A stretch of DNA of 64,000 nucleotides from Oreohelix idahoensis (lineage: Eukaryota; Mollusca; Gastropoda; Stylommatophora; Oreohelicidae): positions 62,001 through 126,000 of the forward strand of contig JAMPIV010016242.1 in NCBI GenBank assembly GCA_024509875.1. The letters are read 5' to 3'. The notes beneath the pieces are model-generated. The model was not told the origin of the DNA, ran no database searches, and saw only the letters and a program-made list of their open reading frames with translations. Shown here piece after piece: positions 21,630 through 33,064 of the stretch; position 1 is the stretch's first letter, and the number at the start of each line of letters is the position of its first letter. The translations under genes and the position numbers were made by a program.

Positions 21630-24156
21630 CATGCTAAAGCAGGCTCTTTTGTTAAGATATGAAAAGAATGGTGAATTTTATAGGAAAAAATTTAGGAATG
21701 CTAAACTACTGTCAGGTGAAACCTATCACCAGTTCTCTGCACGGTTAGAGACATACTTGGAGAAATGGACTTCTCTGGGGAAAACCCAAGATCTTAAGGA
21801 AATGATCCTTATAGAACAACTAAGAGAGTCCATGGCTCCAGATCTGAGAAAGTTTCTTATGGAACAAGGTGCAGAGAGGCTGGGTGAGTTACTAAATGTC
21901 GCTGAAAGGTATCAGGCAGCTCAAGCAGAGGTATCAGGTAATAAAAAGAAACAGGTAGATAATTTTAAGGCACCACAGAACTTTAATAAATTTGATCCTA
22001 GAGATCAGAACAAAGGTAAGCACCAGTTTGATAGGCCACGGTATGACAATAAAAATAAAACCCCACAATTCGATGAAAGGAAATTTGATGAAAGAAAATC
22101 TTTCAACCAGAAAAGGAGGTGGTGTAAGAATTGTCGGATGGACAATCATGATACTGACCACTGTAGAAGGAAACCTCCTCATTGTGCTGCTATGACATCT
22201 GGAAAGAAGGGAAAAAAGGTCAAACCTGCGGAACTACAGGAACCATACCACCCCCCAGTGTGTGAAGATGTCATCTGTAATGGAGTCACCATAAGGTGCT
22301 TATATGATACAGGTCTAGATTATGATTCCGTTGTGAGTTCTCACCTGGTGCAGGCAGATCAATACACCACAGAAACAGTGGAGATTCAAACTGCAACCAA
22401 GGATGTAGCGACCATGACACTTCCCGTCGCCCGGATAAAGGTGAAAACGCGATATGTGGAAGGAATCATAAAAGCAGCAGTGATAAATGAGCCAATCTAC
22501 CCTCTGATATTGGGGTGTAGATATGTCTTCTTGGGGAATCCCAAGAGACCTGTGATATTGGCAACGGTGCAGACCAGATCACAGTCCAAAAAGGAGGAGG
22601 AAAATCCAATAAATACTCATCCAGATGAGATGAGGAAGGCACAGGCGGAGGACAAAACACTCAAGCCGTGTTTCAAGAAGTTGCCCAAATCTCATACACC
22701 TCCAGGCAAGGGAGAATTTTACATGAAGAACAAGCTGATTTATAGGAAGGCTGGATCTGAATCCAATGGTCACGGACAGCTGGTCCTTCCCACTTCATAT
22801 AGGACTAAAGTGTTGGAACTAGGGCATGCGATTCCCTTCAGTGGTCATATGGGGATCAGCGCAACCGGACAGCGTATAGCTTGTCACTATTTCTGGCCAG
22901 GGATAACTGAAGATATCAAACGATATGTAAAATCCTGTCCAGAGTGCCAACGAGTAGCACCTAAGCATTGGACTGCACCAGCAACTCTGGGGGAAATGCC
23001 CATAGTGGGAACACCCTTTGAGAGAGTTGCCGTGGACCTTGTGGGACCTCTCACTCGAACCAAGAGGAGGAACAGCTACATTCTGACTCTGGTGGACACT
23101 TTTTCTATGTGGGGAGAGGCGGTAGTCCTGTCATCCATTGACTCTAAACATGTGGCAGAGTCATTACTCACAATTTTCACAAGGTTAGGCTTTCCTAATC
23201 AAATCTTGACTGATAATGGCTCTCAGTTCAAGGGGAAACTAACAGAAGAAGTTTTCAGGATCTTCCAATCCAAACACTTCCATTGTAGTGTGTACCATCC
23301 CCAAGGGAACGGCCAAGTGGAAAGATTTAATGGCACGTTGATGTCGATCCTGAGAAAGTTGGCACACGAAAAACCAGATACATGGGACCAGTACCTTCAC
23401 GCCGCCCTCTTTGCTTATCGGGAGGTACCCCATAGTTCAACCGGTATGGCCCCGGCAACATTATTATTTGGAAGGCCAATAAAAGGTCCACTCGAAGCTC
23501 TGTTAAGAACGTGGACTGATGAAAAGGCAGAGGAAAATATTACATCCTCATACCAATATGTGAATGAGGTGACTACTCGTTTAAAAACTGGCTGGAAACT
23601 TGCCAATGAAAATTTGAGACAAGCCAGGAAAAAACATGCTGCCTATTACAACAGGAAAGCTAAAGACAGAGATTTGGCTGTGGGAGAGAAGGTACTGCTT
23701 CTTCTACCCGGTAGTCAGAATAAGTTACAAATTGGATGGCAAGGTCCATATACAGTTCTAGAGAAGGTGTCTAGAACAAATTATAAGATAGATAAGAAGG
23801 GGAAAGAAAAAATCTATCATGTGAATCTCCTGAAGAAATATTTGGAAAGAGAAAGTCAGGAAGAGACACACTTGTTGACCTTGTCCATTGCAATGGAGAT
23901 GAAAAAGGAACCACTTTCATCATTTGAATATCCATTACATCCCTGTGAGACAGCGGCACAGGTGAAAATCAGTACACATTTAACGAAAAATCAGAAGGAG
24001 AGAGTGCAACAGGTTCTAGATGATCATACAGAGGTGCTAACGGACCGACCGGGGCATACAAACTTATTGGAATATGATATGAAACTGATAGACCCCACAC
24101 CTGTCTGTATGAAAGTCTATTCGATTCCTTTTGCTAAGGAGAAAGCCTTGAAGTAA
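21613..24156 (+). pseudogene. pol: Element B Gag C-terminus, protease and integrase (closed by a premature stop)
   Basis: 847 residues. Residues about 20-125: SCAN-like capsid half (GETYHQFSARLETYLEKW, LKEMILIEQL). CCHC zinc knuckle CKNC...H....C at 171-184. Protease DTG with Asp at 232. Integrase HHCC: His404-x6-His, then x29, Cys-x2-Cys. Catalytic Asp475, Asp534 and Glu570 (D,D-35-E). GPY module WQGPYTVLEK near 705-745. The frame closes at TAA 24154-24156 where element E has a Glu codon: a point nonsense change that separates integrase from RT. The integrase itself looks complete. Confidence 0.9.
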
Positions 24157-24171
24157 GAGATAGACTATCTG

Positions 24172-25398
24172 TTGAAGGAAGGAATAATTTCACACAGTGA
24201 ATCTTCGTATAGTTCCAGTGTGGTACTCTTAAGGAAACCCTCTGGAGAACATAGACTCTGTATAGATTACAGGAGACTGAATGCTATCACAGAAGGACAG
24301 GTGGATCCATTGCCGGATACAAATCAGTTGTTTGCCAGGCTAAATAAAGTTAAATATTTCTCAAAAGTGGATCTGAGTAAAGGATACTATCAGATTCCAG
24401 TAAAGCCTGAGGTTAGACCGTACCTAGCTTTTAGTACCTCAGAGGGACACTATGGGTTTAACAGATTGCCATTTGGATTGAAGAATGCGCCTAGTGTCTT
24501 CTCTAGAATGATGAGAAAATTGTTGGATTCTCTGAATAATCCATGCATCACAAATTTCATGAATGATATCCTTATAGCAACAGAAACATTTGAGGAACAC
24601 ATTGACTCTCTGAACATGCTGTTTAATCGACTTAGAGAAGCAAATTTAACAGTCCGACCAACCAAATGTTGCGTTGGATGTAAAGAATTAGAATTCTTGG
24701 GACACACAGTCCATCAGGGAAACATGACCCCTGACCCCAAGAATTTAGAGAAACTAAAGAAAGCCCCGAGACCACAAACCAAGAAAGACGTGAGATCCTT
24801 TGTCTCATTATGTGGTTTCTACCAAAAGTATATCAAAAACTTTAATTCCATATGTGCACCGTTAACTGATTTGACACGCAAAGGAAATCCAGATCGAATT
24901 ACCTGGACAGCACAGTGTGAATTGGCATACCAGGAATTGAAGGAAAAGCTCACAAGCAAACCTATTTTGAAATTACCTGACTTAAGTCAAGAATTCATTG
25001 TGAGAACGGATGCAAGTAATATCGGGTTAGGCGCGACCCTGTTACAGAAATCAGATGCACTGGATGGGGAATTAACCCCAGTGGCATATGCTAGCAGAAA
25101 GTTGAATAAAGCTGAAACAAATTATTCAACTAGCGAAAAAGAATGTCTTGCAGTAATATGGGCAATCAAGAAATTCAATATTTATCTGTATGGGAAGGCA
25201 TTTAAGTTGCAAACGGATCACAAACCCTTGTCGTTTCTAGCGCAGGCTAGGCATGACAATTCGAGGTTACTTAGATGGTCCTTACTTTTGCAGCCATTCA
25301 ACTTCAGCATAGAATATATTTCTGGAAAAACCAACCTGGGAGCGGATTTTCTAAGCCGCCATCCGTGTGATGAGAATCACCGTAAGCCCCAGGAATAA
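24172..25398 (+). pseudogene. pol: Element B RT and RNase H (catalytic Asp replaced by Asn)
   Basis: Continues the pol frame after the stop at 24154. RT blocks: LCIDYRRLN, YFSKVDLSKGYYQIP, FNRLPFGLKNAPSVF, and FMND where element E has FMDD. The first of the two metal-binding Asp residues is therefore Asn (AAT at 24559-24561), which should abolish polymerase activity. RNase H: RTDASNIGLGA, SEKECLAV, QTDHKPL and GADFLSR with its Asp/Glu residues present. It ends at TAA 25398. No independent start is expected; this is polyprotein. Confidence 0.9.
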
Positions 25399-25454
25399 TA
25401 TTAAATTTCTCTATGTGTATATAGAATTATAGACTGACATATAACGTCTGTTTT

Positions 25455-25468
25455 AAGTGGGGAGAATT
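25455..25468 (+). promoter_or_regulatory. Element B polypurine tract
   Basis: AAGTGGGGAGAATT directly before the 3' LTR; element E has AAGTGGGAAGAATT at 58971-58984. It primes plus-strand DNA. Confidence 0.75.
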
Positions 25469-25676
25469 TGTCGTGAAACATTCTAAATCCACATATCTAA
25501 ATTAAAAAGTAAATGTAAAGCCTAACGAGTTAATTCAATAAAAGGAAAGAAGAATGGTGAAAGACCAGTGCTTTCTAAATGGCATACGCCAGCGTGTATA
25601 CCTCCGAAATGGCTGAACAATAAAAACCCCTTTTTATGCTTCGTCTGCATAATTGTAACGCTTTCACGTTTGATAG
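25469..25676 (+). repeat. Element B 3' LTR, left piece
   Basis: Matches the first 208 bp of 18322-20772. It is broken at GATAG (25672-25676), the target duplicated by element C. Confidence 0.95.
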
Positions 25677-26883
25677 TGTAGCGGGAGGTTATTTAAATTT
25701 ATTTATTATGTAAGAGTATGCCAGTAAAGAGTTCTGACCTTACAAGTAATACCACAGTCTTAGCAATAAGCACTGGTGTATTGTTATCATAACAATAGTC
25801 AGACTGTGAAAACCCTGGCCCAGTTGGTAAGAAGTAGTACCAGGATTTAAGGTGTCTCCTCCCTGTGACTATCTTATGATTACTTATATGCTAGGGGATA
25901 AGTAAAATGTACATTCACTGAACCCACAAAATGGAAGAAGTGAATAAATCCTCAGGTACAGTTAAAATAGTTTAATAATTGCACTATTATTCTATTTCTA
26001 CTAGTTGGAAAAAGAGTATACACATATATATATATAAATATTCACACAATTACTATTATTGTCTGTTTAGACTTCAAGATCTTAAATAAGAAAGTTACTG
26101 AAATCACTGTTATTAGTCCTTTGAATTTAAGGATAACTGTCATCAGTTGACTGAGTTTATGTATGGTTACTTATTGTTTTCAACTATTGGCTGTTTCACA
26201 TGTATAGGTGGTCAGTGTCAAACAGGACACTTATCTTTCCAACTTGATACTGCTGAAACTGTCCTTTGCTGATATCAGACTTGGTAGGCCCAACAGTAGG
26301 GATGCCAATGACCAGTTGAAGTTCACTCTTTGGGGTCCTGCACTTTGGTGGGATTGCCTCGGATGAACTACACCGGCTTCTGATACTGGACAGTCTGGTT
26401 TGAGTTATTTCATGGAACCTGCAACATATCAGCCTTGGCTAGTATCTGGCTAGACTTGTAGCTGACTAGCACAGATGTCAGACCAGTCAGTCATCAGATG
26501 TCACCGTTATACAATCATAGTAAGTAAGGACATCATTTCAGTGATATAGCATTAATATTAACATTTCAATTAAGTATAACTGACTAGCACATAAGTCAGA
26601 CAAGTCAGTCATCAGGTGTCAGAGTTATACATTCATAGCAAGTAACATCATTTCAATGATACAGAATTAATATTAACATATCAGTAATAAACATCATCTG
26701 GTTTAATCCGCTCCTATACATCCCTTCATATTCTATAACTTGATCCTTCCAAATCATATCAAGTACAAATTCAAATCTGATGCTATCTTAGCAACTACCC
26801 AAAATTAATACATAAAATAAATAGAGTGAGTGACCACGTGATCAGGTTGCTTTCTACTGAAACTGGCTGTAGAACACTCCAGT

Positions 26884-26980
26884 TTACCAGCTGTAAATGG
26901 GTACGAAGTTGTGCGCTCGAACTAGGGAAGGCAAAGGCAGCGAGGAAGGGGACTAGTCACCTAACCTCGTAAAAGCGGTA
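26884..26980 (+). repeat. tRNA-SINE body fragment inside the element C LTR
   Basis: TTACCAGCTGTAAATGGGTAC, GCAAAGGCAGCGAGGAAGG and ACTAGTCAC match the body of the SINEs at 3455-3705 and 41735. The same fragment is at 31951-32047 in the other LTR, so it was captured before the last round of transposition. It is antisense to the element. Confidence 0.7.
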
Positions 26981-27447
26981 TCTTCCATGCTGAAGCTTCT
27001 AACAATTTATTTCCCTAAGACAATCTCTGGTCATGGGACTGCCTTTATCTTCGTAAGCGATAATGCATTTAATATCGACGAGATACAGCATTAAATATAA
27101 TAAATATTTTCTATTTGGCTGTGGGGCTAGTTTTGATACGTTTTTGTACAAGCAACCATCTTCCACTAAGCACATGAATAAATCATATTAAAATAATAAT
27201 ACGTTATATCAATGAATATTATACAGGCATATTTTGTGAATTCTAAATGAACCTGTAATACAAAATAAAAGAAATTATTATACAGGATAGCTATCGTAAA
27301 TTCGCTTACCCTCAGACTCCAGACACTTAGACTGAAATTTTCTGGCGATCCGCTCACACTTCAGATGGATTTAGAGTCGTGGCGTTATCTGCCCTCAGTC
27401 TTGTCTCAACCTCTTGCGTTGGGTCTTCTCAGAGTTTTACCGAAACG

Positions 27448-27456
27448 CTTTATATA
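27448..27456 (-). promoter_or_regulatory. TATA box of the element C LTR
   Basis: TATATAAAG on the minus strand, with GTGACGTATCTGCTCTCC about 20 bp upstream (CRE-like TGACGTAT). This block is conserved in the relic LTR at 16330-16911. The copy at 32516-32524 would drive the element. Confidence 0.55.
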
Positions 27457-28001
27457 CGATAGCGCGAACGTATCGGAGAGCAGATACGTCACAGCCTAAG
27501 ACTAGACCTGAAAAAATCCTTCCCGAACCGTGATTTCAGCCGATCTGTGCGTCGACTGAAATTTTGCCTTTCTCATTCTCAGCATATATAATATCCATAT
27601 TGTTCCATCTTATCTAGTTTTATACAGCTGATAAAACTCTATCTTCCTATCCATGTAAATTCCCAAACTGTTATTTGTTGATTTTAATATTTAGAACAGA
27701 AGTGGGTTTACATGCTTTTAGCGTAACTGTGGGCAGCCGAAATACGCATATATCTCCGTAAATGAGAACTTCCTACCGTTCCATCTTATATGCAGTTATA
27801 CACCATCCTTCCCTGTACTGAAATGTAAAATCCTTTTCATACGGATTCCCTTCTGTTTTTTATTTATCGTTGGCGATTTCCTCTGTCCGATACACATTTC
27901 GCTGATACGCCGCCATTTTGAAAGCGGTCGTTCGATCGTAGACGGGTTTATAAATCTAACTGATCCCGTTTGCAATGACTTGAAACCAATTTTGCGACAT
28001 A

Positions 28002-28012
28002 GCTCCCCCATA
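28002..28012 (-). promoter_or_regulatory. Element C polypurine tract
   Basis: TATGGGGGAGC on the minus strand, two bases before the 3' LTR. Confidence 0.7.
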
Positions 28013-28085
28013 TTTTAAGCTGGATGATATCTAGCTTAACTATTGGGTACAAGACAATTGCAAATCGACCATTCCGAGGTTAGTT

Positions 28086-28183
28086 TTCCTTCCTTCTATC
28101 CTCCTCAAGCTCTGTGGGATGACGACTAAGAAAATCTGCGCCCACATTCTGTTTTCCAAGAATATATTCATCCTTTACTATCT
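28086..28183 (-). pseudogene. Element C RNase H tail (about 30 codons)
   Basis: Minus-strand frame reading EYILGKQNVGADFLSRHP..., ending at TAA near 28086. It corresponds to the end of RNase H in B and E (EYISGKTNLGADFLSRHP). It lies in a different frame from the segment before it, so the deletion junction did not keep the frame. It proves that RT and most of RNase H were lost by internal deletion and not by 3' truncation. Confidence 0.8.
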
Positions 28184-28897
28184 CTCTCTCCTTCCTGTTC
28201 GGCTTTTCATCCAGGCTCTTACTGCTGGTGAAACCGGGTCGGTAGGTTTCCCATGAAGTTTACCGCCCTCTTTTCGTTGATAGTTGGATGTGGTTTTCCC
28301 TCGCAAATCCGTAGGTGTTTGATTTTCGCTACGTGATTTGTTCCTTTTTTCCAGCGCATGGGGTTCAGACTGCAATTGAACCTGTGTGGGATGTTTCCTT
28401 TCCCCTCCCGTGCAAATCTCGGGAGTACCCCTGATTGCTGGTTTGCTTGTAGATTTTTGATGAAGACTCTTCCGTCGACTTTCTGAATCTACATAGGTGC
28501 ACTCTGGACAGGAATGTACATACTGATTTATGTCTTCCGTAATACCTGGCCAGTAGAACTGGGTGGCTATTCTTTGTTTTGTGGCACCATTACCCAGGTG
28601 TTCACTCAAAGTTGATATGTGTCCCCAGCCTATAACCTTATTCCTATAGGTGGATGGTACAACGATTTGACCATGACTTTTCGTCCCTCTTCCAGCTTTC
28701 CTGTACAAGAGTCCATGTTCCATATAGAAATGTCCTTTCCTTGGAGCTTTATGTGTTTTTGATAATTTGCCAAAACAAGGCTTCAACGTGCTGTCTGCTT
28801 CTTGAGCCCGTTTCATTTCAGTTGAATGAAATTTTACGTTGGTGTCCCTCTCTATGTTCCTGGAGTCAGCCTTGGTCTGGATTCCTGCCATAACCAT
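28178..28897 (-). pseudogene. Element C integrase zinc domain followed by an unexplained basic segment
   Basis: Begins in the protease-integrase linker (MVMAGIQTKADSRN matches B and E). An HHCC-like domain follows (SEHLGNGATKQRI, FYWPGITEDINQY, SCPEC); the first His is in WGHIST. After SCPEC the integrase core is absent. Instead there are about 105 residues rich in Lys, Ser, Thr and Pro, with KSRSEN and QRKEGGKLHG, matching nothing in B. Element E has a similar skeleton at the same place. The frame enters from the Gag-protease frame only after a one-base shift near 28890. It ends at TAG 28178. Confidence 0.75.
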
Positions 28898-30104
28898 AGG
28901 TTTTTACAGGGTCTCCTAAGAAAACATATTTACGCCCCAACATTAGGGGGTAAAAGGGATCATCTATCACAGCTGCATTTATCTCCCCTTCCACATAGCG
29001 ACAACTGACATGAATCTTTGCTATGGGTAAAGTAAGGGGTGATGTTCCTTTTAGTGGCCCTTGAATCTCTACTGTTTCTGTGGTGATTTGTTCAGGGCAC
29101 ACCAGAGATGCACACACGACTGCGTCATAGGACAAACCTGTGTCATACATTCCTGTGACTTGTTTACCATTCACAGTCACTATCTCCTGGGTAGGTGGGT
29201 GATGGAGGCTATTCTGACTCACAGTCAGTTCCTTCCTATCAGAAGTCCTCACCTGTAGACATGCAGCATGATGAAGGGGTTTTTTCCTCCCACATTCATC
29301 AGTGTTGTGGTTGCTCATCTTACAAAATTTGCACCACTTATCTCCCTGTTTGTAGGGTTTCTTTTCCTGAGTCTGAGGGTTCTTGTCCTTATTATCAAAT
29401 CTTTGCTTGTATTTGTGTGGTTGATCCATCTGGTCAAAATCGGTATTCTGCGGTGGTGGCTTATATCCTTCTACCTGCTTTCTTTTTGTTCCTACCAATT
29501 CAGCTTGAGCTGCTTGGTATCTCTCTGCACATTTCACAGTGTCTTCCAGCCTCTCTGCTCCTTGTTCCATCAGGAATTTCCTCATTTCTGGAGACATGGA
29601 ATCTTTCACTTGCTCTAACATAACCATTTCTTTCAGATCCTCGTAGGTTTTCTGATACTTACCTAAACTACTCCATTTCAACAAATACGTTTCTAGCCTA
29701 GCTGAGAACTGGTTATATGTTTCTCCAGGTAGAAGTTTAGAAGTTCTAAATTTCTTCCTATATGCCTCAGAGTTCTTTTCATACCGGATCAGTAAGGCTT
29801 GCTTTAGTATTTCATAATTTTCCTGATCTTCTTTGGGGAGTTTCAGAAACACATCATATGCAATACCTCTCAATCCCTGGGATAACTTTAGACTCCATTT
29901 TTCCTTTTCCAGTCCATATGTAGAGGCTAGCCTTTCATACCTATCCAGGTACGACTCAATTGCGTCCTCCTTTTCAACAAATGGATCTAGGTGGAAGTTC
30001 ATGGCCCCATTTGCTGTGTTCTGAAAAGAGCTATTCGCAGAATGAGGTGAGCTATTACCATGGGTGATAGTCCCAGCCTGAAGTTCAAGATCAAGCTGTC
30101 TCAT
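28866..30104 (-). pseudogene. gag: Element C Gag (capsid, CCHC) and protease
   Basis: 412 residues, open upstream of its first ATG. Residues about 45-190: capsid with the SCAN-like half (GETYNQFSARLETYLLKW, DLKEMVMLEQV). CCHC knuckle WCKFCKMSNHNTDEC near 250-264. Protease DTG in MYDTGLSYDAV near 315. The frame closes at 28866, just after the protease, because of a one-base shift relative to the integrase frame. Belongs to the B/E lineage but is clearly diverged in sequence. Confidence 0.85.
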
Positions 30105-30149
30105 TTTCAGCTCATGGTCTCTCTCTGCTTGTAACCTCCTTTCTTCTCT

Positions 30150-30370
30150 CTCAGCTTCTAATTTCTTGGCTTCTCTCTCCGCTTCTAATTCTAATTTCTT
30201 GGCTTCTCTCTCTGCTTCTAATTCTAATTTCTTGGCTTCTCTCTCTCTGCTTCCAATTTCTTGGCTTCTCTTTCTGCTTCCAATTCTAATTTCTTGGCTT
30301 CTCTCTCTGCTTCTAATTTCTTGGCTTCTCTCTCTGCTTCTAATTGCTTTGCTTCTCTCTCAGTGTACTT
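30150..30370 (-). repeat. Tandem minisatellite encoding the Gag coiled coil of C
   Basis: About six imperfect units of 33-39 bp, each encoding EREAKKLEAE or EREAKKLELEAE. Confidence 0.75.
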
Positions 30371-30472
30371 TTCACATTCCGTCGTGACATACCGGATCAG
30401 AGCATCACCATCCATGCCAAGCTCTTTTCCCACCTGCAGTGTAGCAGACCTAAATTTGACCAAGTCAGCCAT
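30224..30472 (-). pseudogene. gag: Element C Gag N-terminus (coiled coil, frameshifted)
   Basis: Starts MADLVKFRSATLQVGKELGMDG, the N-terminus shared with B and E. It is followed by tandem EAEREAKKLE-type repeats that form a coiled coil. Compared with the neighbouring repeat units there is an extra CT in the (CT)n run near 30240, a dinucleotide slip that throws the frame off before the capsid. Confidence 0.85.
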
Positions 30473-30723
30473 GATGTATCTGTAGTCTAGTAGGGCAAGT
30501 GATCTTACTCAAACTAATTTACTACAATATAATTAACTTAGTTAAAATTAAAGTTAATTAAACTGACTTCACCATATATGAAACAGCTTTCTTTATCTGT
30601 ACTCAATGGTACTCCTAAAAATATAATTATTTCCTACTATGTTACTCTTTCCAAAAAAATTTACAAAACAAAATTTCTACACAGCAGAAATAGAAAGTTG
30701 GCTCAGGAATATCAAAGATATAT

Positions 30724-30741
30724 CCCGCAGACGAGCCCCCA
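30724..30741 (-). promoter_or_regulatory. Element C primer binding site (proline tRNA type)
   Basis: TGGGGGCTCGTCTGCGGG on the minus strand, one base after the 5' LTR. The first 12 bases equal the start of the proline-tRNA site known from gammaretroviruses. Confidence 0.7.
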
Positions 30742-31950
30742 CTGTAGCGGGAGGTTATTTAAATTTATTTATTATGTAAGAGTATGCCAGTAAAGAGTTC
30801 TGACCTTACAAGTAATACCACAGTCTTAGAAATAAGCACTGGTGTATTGTTATCATAACAATAGTCAGACTGTGAAAACCCTGGCCCAGTTGGTAAGAAG
30901 TAGTACCAGGATTTAAGGTGTCTCCTCCCTGTGACTATCTTATGATTACTTATATGCTAGGGGATAAGTAAAATGTACATTCACTGAACCCACAAAATGG
31001 AAGAAGTGAATAAATCCTCAGGTACAGTTAAAATAGTTTAATAATTGCACTATTATTCTATTTCTACTAGTTGGAAAAAGAGTATACACATATATATATA
31101 AAAATATTCACACAATTACTATTATTGTCTGTTTAGACTTCAAGATCTTAAATAAGAAAGTTACTGAAATCACTGTTATTAGTCCTTTGAATTTAAGGAT
31201 AACTGTCATCAGTTGACTGAGTTTATGTATGGTTACTTATTGTTTTCAACTATTGGCTGTTTCACATGTATAGGTGGTCAGTGTCAAACAGGACACTTAT
31301 CTTTCCAACTTGATACTGCTGAAACTGTCCTTTGCTGATATCAGACTTGGTAGGCCCAACAGTAGGGATGCCAATGACCAGTTGAAGTTCACTCTTTGGG
31401 GTCCTGCACTTTGGTGGGATTGCCTCGGATGAACTACACCGGCTTCTGATACTGGACAGTCTGGTTTGAGTTATTTCATGGAACCTGCAACATATCAGCC
31501 TTGGCTAGTATCTGGCTAGACTTGTAGCTGACTAGCACAGATGTCAGACCAGTCAGTCATCAGATGTCACCGTTATACAATCATAGTAAGTAAGGACATC
31601 ATTTCAGTGATATAGCATTAATATTAACATTTCAATTAAGTATAACTGACTAGCACATAAGTCAGACAAGTCAGTCATCAGGTGTGTCAGAGTTATACAG
31701 TCATAGCAAGTAACATCATTTCAATGATACAGAATTAATATTAACATATCAGTAATAAACATCATCTGGTTTAATCCGCTCCTATACATCCCTTCATATT
31801 CTATAACTTGATCCTTCCAAATCATATCAAGTACAAATTCAAATCTGATGCTATCTTAGCAACTACCCAAAATTAATACATAAAATAAATAGAGTGAGTG
31901 ACCACGTGATCAGGTTGCTTTCTACTGAAACTGGCTGTAGAACACTCCAG

Positions 31951-32047
31951 TTTACCAGCTGTAAATGGGTACGAAGTTGTGCGCTCGAACTAGGGAAGGC
32001 AAAGGCAGCGAGGAAGGGGACTAGTCACCTAACCTCGTAAAAGCGGT
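31951..32047 (+). repeat. tRNA-SINE body fragment, second LTR
   Basis: Counterpart of 26884-26980 in the 5' LTR of element C. Confidence 0.7.
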
Positions 32048-32515
32048 ATCTTCCATGCTGAAGCTTCTAACAATTTATTTCCCTAAGACAATCTCTGGTC
32101 ATGGGACTGCCTTTATCTTCGTAAGCGATAATGCATTTAATATCGACGAGATACAGCATTAAATATAATAAATATTTTCTATTTGGCTGTGGGGCTAGTT
32201 TTGATACGTTTTTGTACAAGCAACCATCTTCCACTAAGCACATGAATAAATCATATTAAAATAATAATACGTTATATCAATGAATATTTTACAGGCATAT
32301 TTTGTGAATTCTAAATGAACCTGTAATACAAAATAAAAGAAATTATTATACAGGATAGCTATCGTAAATTCGCTTACCCTCAGACTCCAGACACTTAGAC
32401 TGAAATTTTCTGGCGATCCGCTCACACTTCAGATGGATTTAGAGTCGTGGCGTTATCTGCCCTCAGTCTTGTCTCAACCTCTTGCGTTGGGTCTTCTCAG
32501 AGTTTTACCGAAACG

Positions 32516-32524
32516 CTTTATATA
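32516..32524 (-). promoter_or_regulatory. TATA box in the 5' LTR of element C
   Basis: Same TATATAAAG with the same upstream CRE-like block; this is the copy positioned to transcribe the element. Confidence 0.55.
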
Positions 32525-33064
32525 CGATAGCGCGAACGTATCGGAGAGCAGATACGTCACAGCCTAAGACTAGACCTGAAAAAATCCTTCCCGAACCGTG
32601 ATTTCAGCCGATCTGTGCGTCGACTGAAATTTTGCCTTTCTCATTCTCAGCATATATAATATCCATATTGTTCCATCTTATCTAGTTTTATACAGCTGAT
32701 AAAACTCTATCTTCCTATCCATGTAAATTCCCAAACTGTTATTTGTTGATTTTAATATTTAGAACAGAAGTGGGTTTACATGCTTTTAGCGTAACTGTGG
32801 GCAGCCGAAATACGCATATATCTCCGTAAATGAGAACTTCCTACCGTTCCATCTTATATGCAGTTATACACCATCCTTCCCTGTACTGAAATGTAAAATC
32901 CTTTTCATACGGATTCCCTTCTGTTTTTATATCGTTGGCGATTTCCTCTGTCCGATACACATTTCGCTGATACGCCGCCATTTTGAAAGCGGTCGTTCGA
33001 TCGTAGACGGGTTTATAAATCTAACTGATCCCGTTTGCAATGACTTGAAACCAATTTCGCGACA

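Larger units (their letters stand above)
25677..27999 (-). repeat. Element C 3' LTR (element orientation)
   Basis: In element orientation it starts TGTCGC and ends CCCGCTACA; 2323 bp. It carries a TATA box, a TGACGTAT CRE-like site and a fragment of the tRNA-SINE body. Confidence 0.95.
25677..33064 (-). mobile_element. Element C: internally deleted Gmr1-like element nested in the LTR of B
   Basis: Two near-identical LTRs of 2.3 kb (25677-27999 and 30743-33064) flank a 2.7-kb minus-strand interior; the 5-bp duplication GATAG is at 25672-25676 and 33065-33069. The interior holds Gag, protease, the integrase zinc domain and then only the last about 30 codons of RNase H; integrase core, RT and most of RNase H are gone. 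About ten LTR differences were noticed by eye, so it is a young insertion that must have been mobilised by enzymes of another element. Confidence 0.95.
30743..33064 (-). repeat. Element C 5' LTR (element orientation)
   Basis: 2322 bp, collinear with 25677-27999 with only small differences (for example an extra GT near 31684 and a shortened TTTTATTTAT near 32930). Confidence 0.95.
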
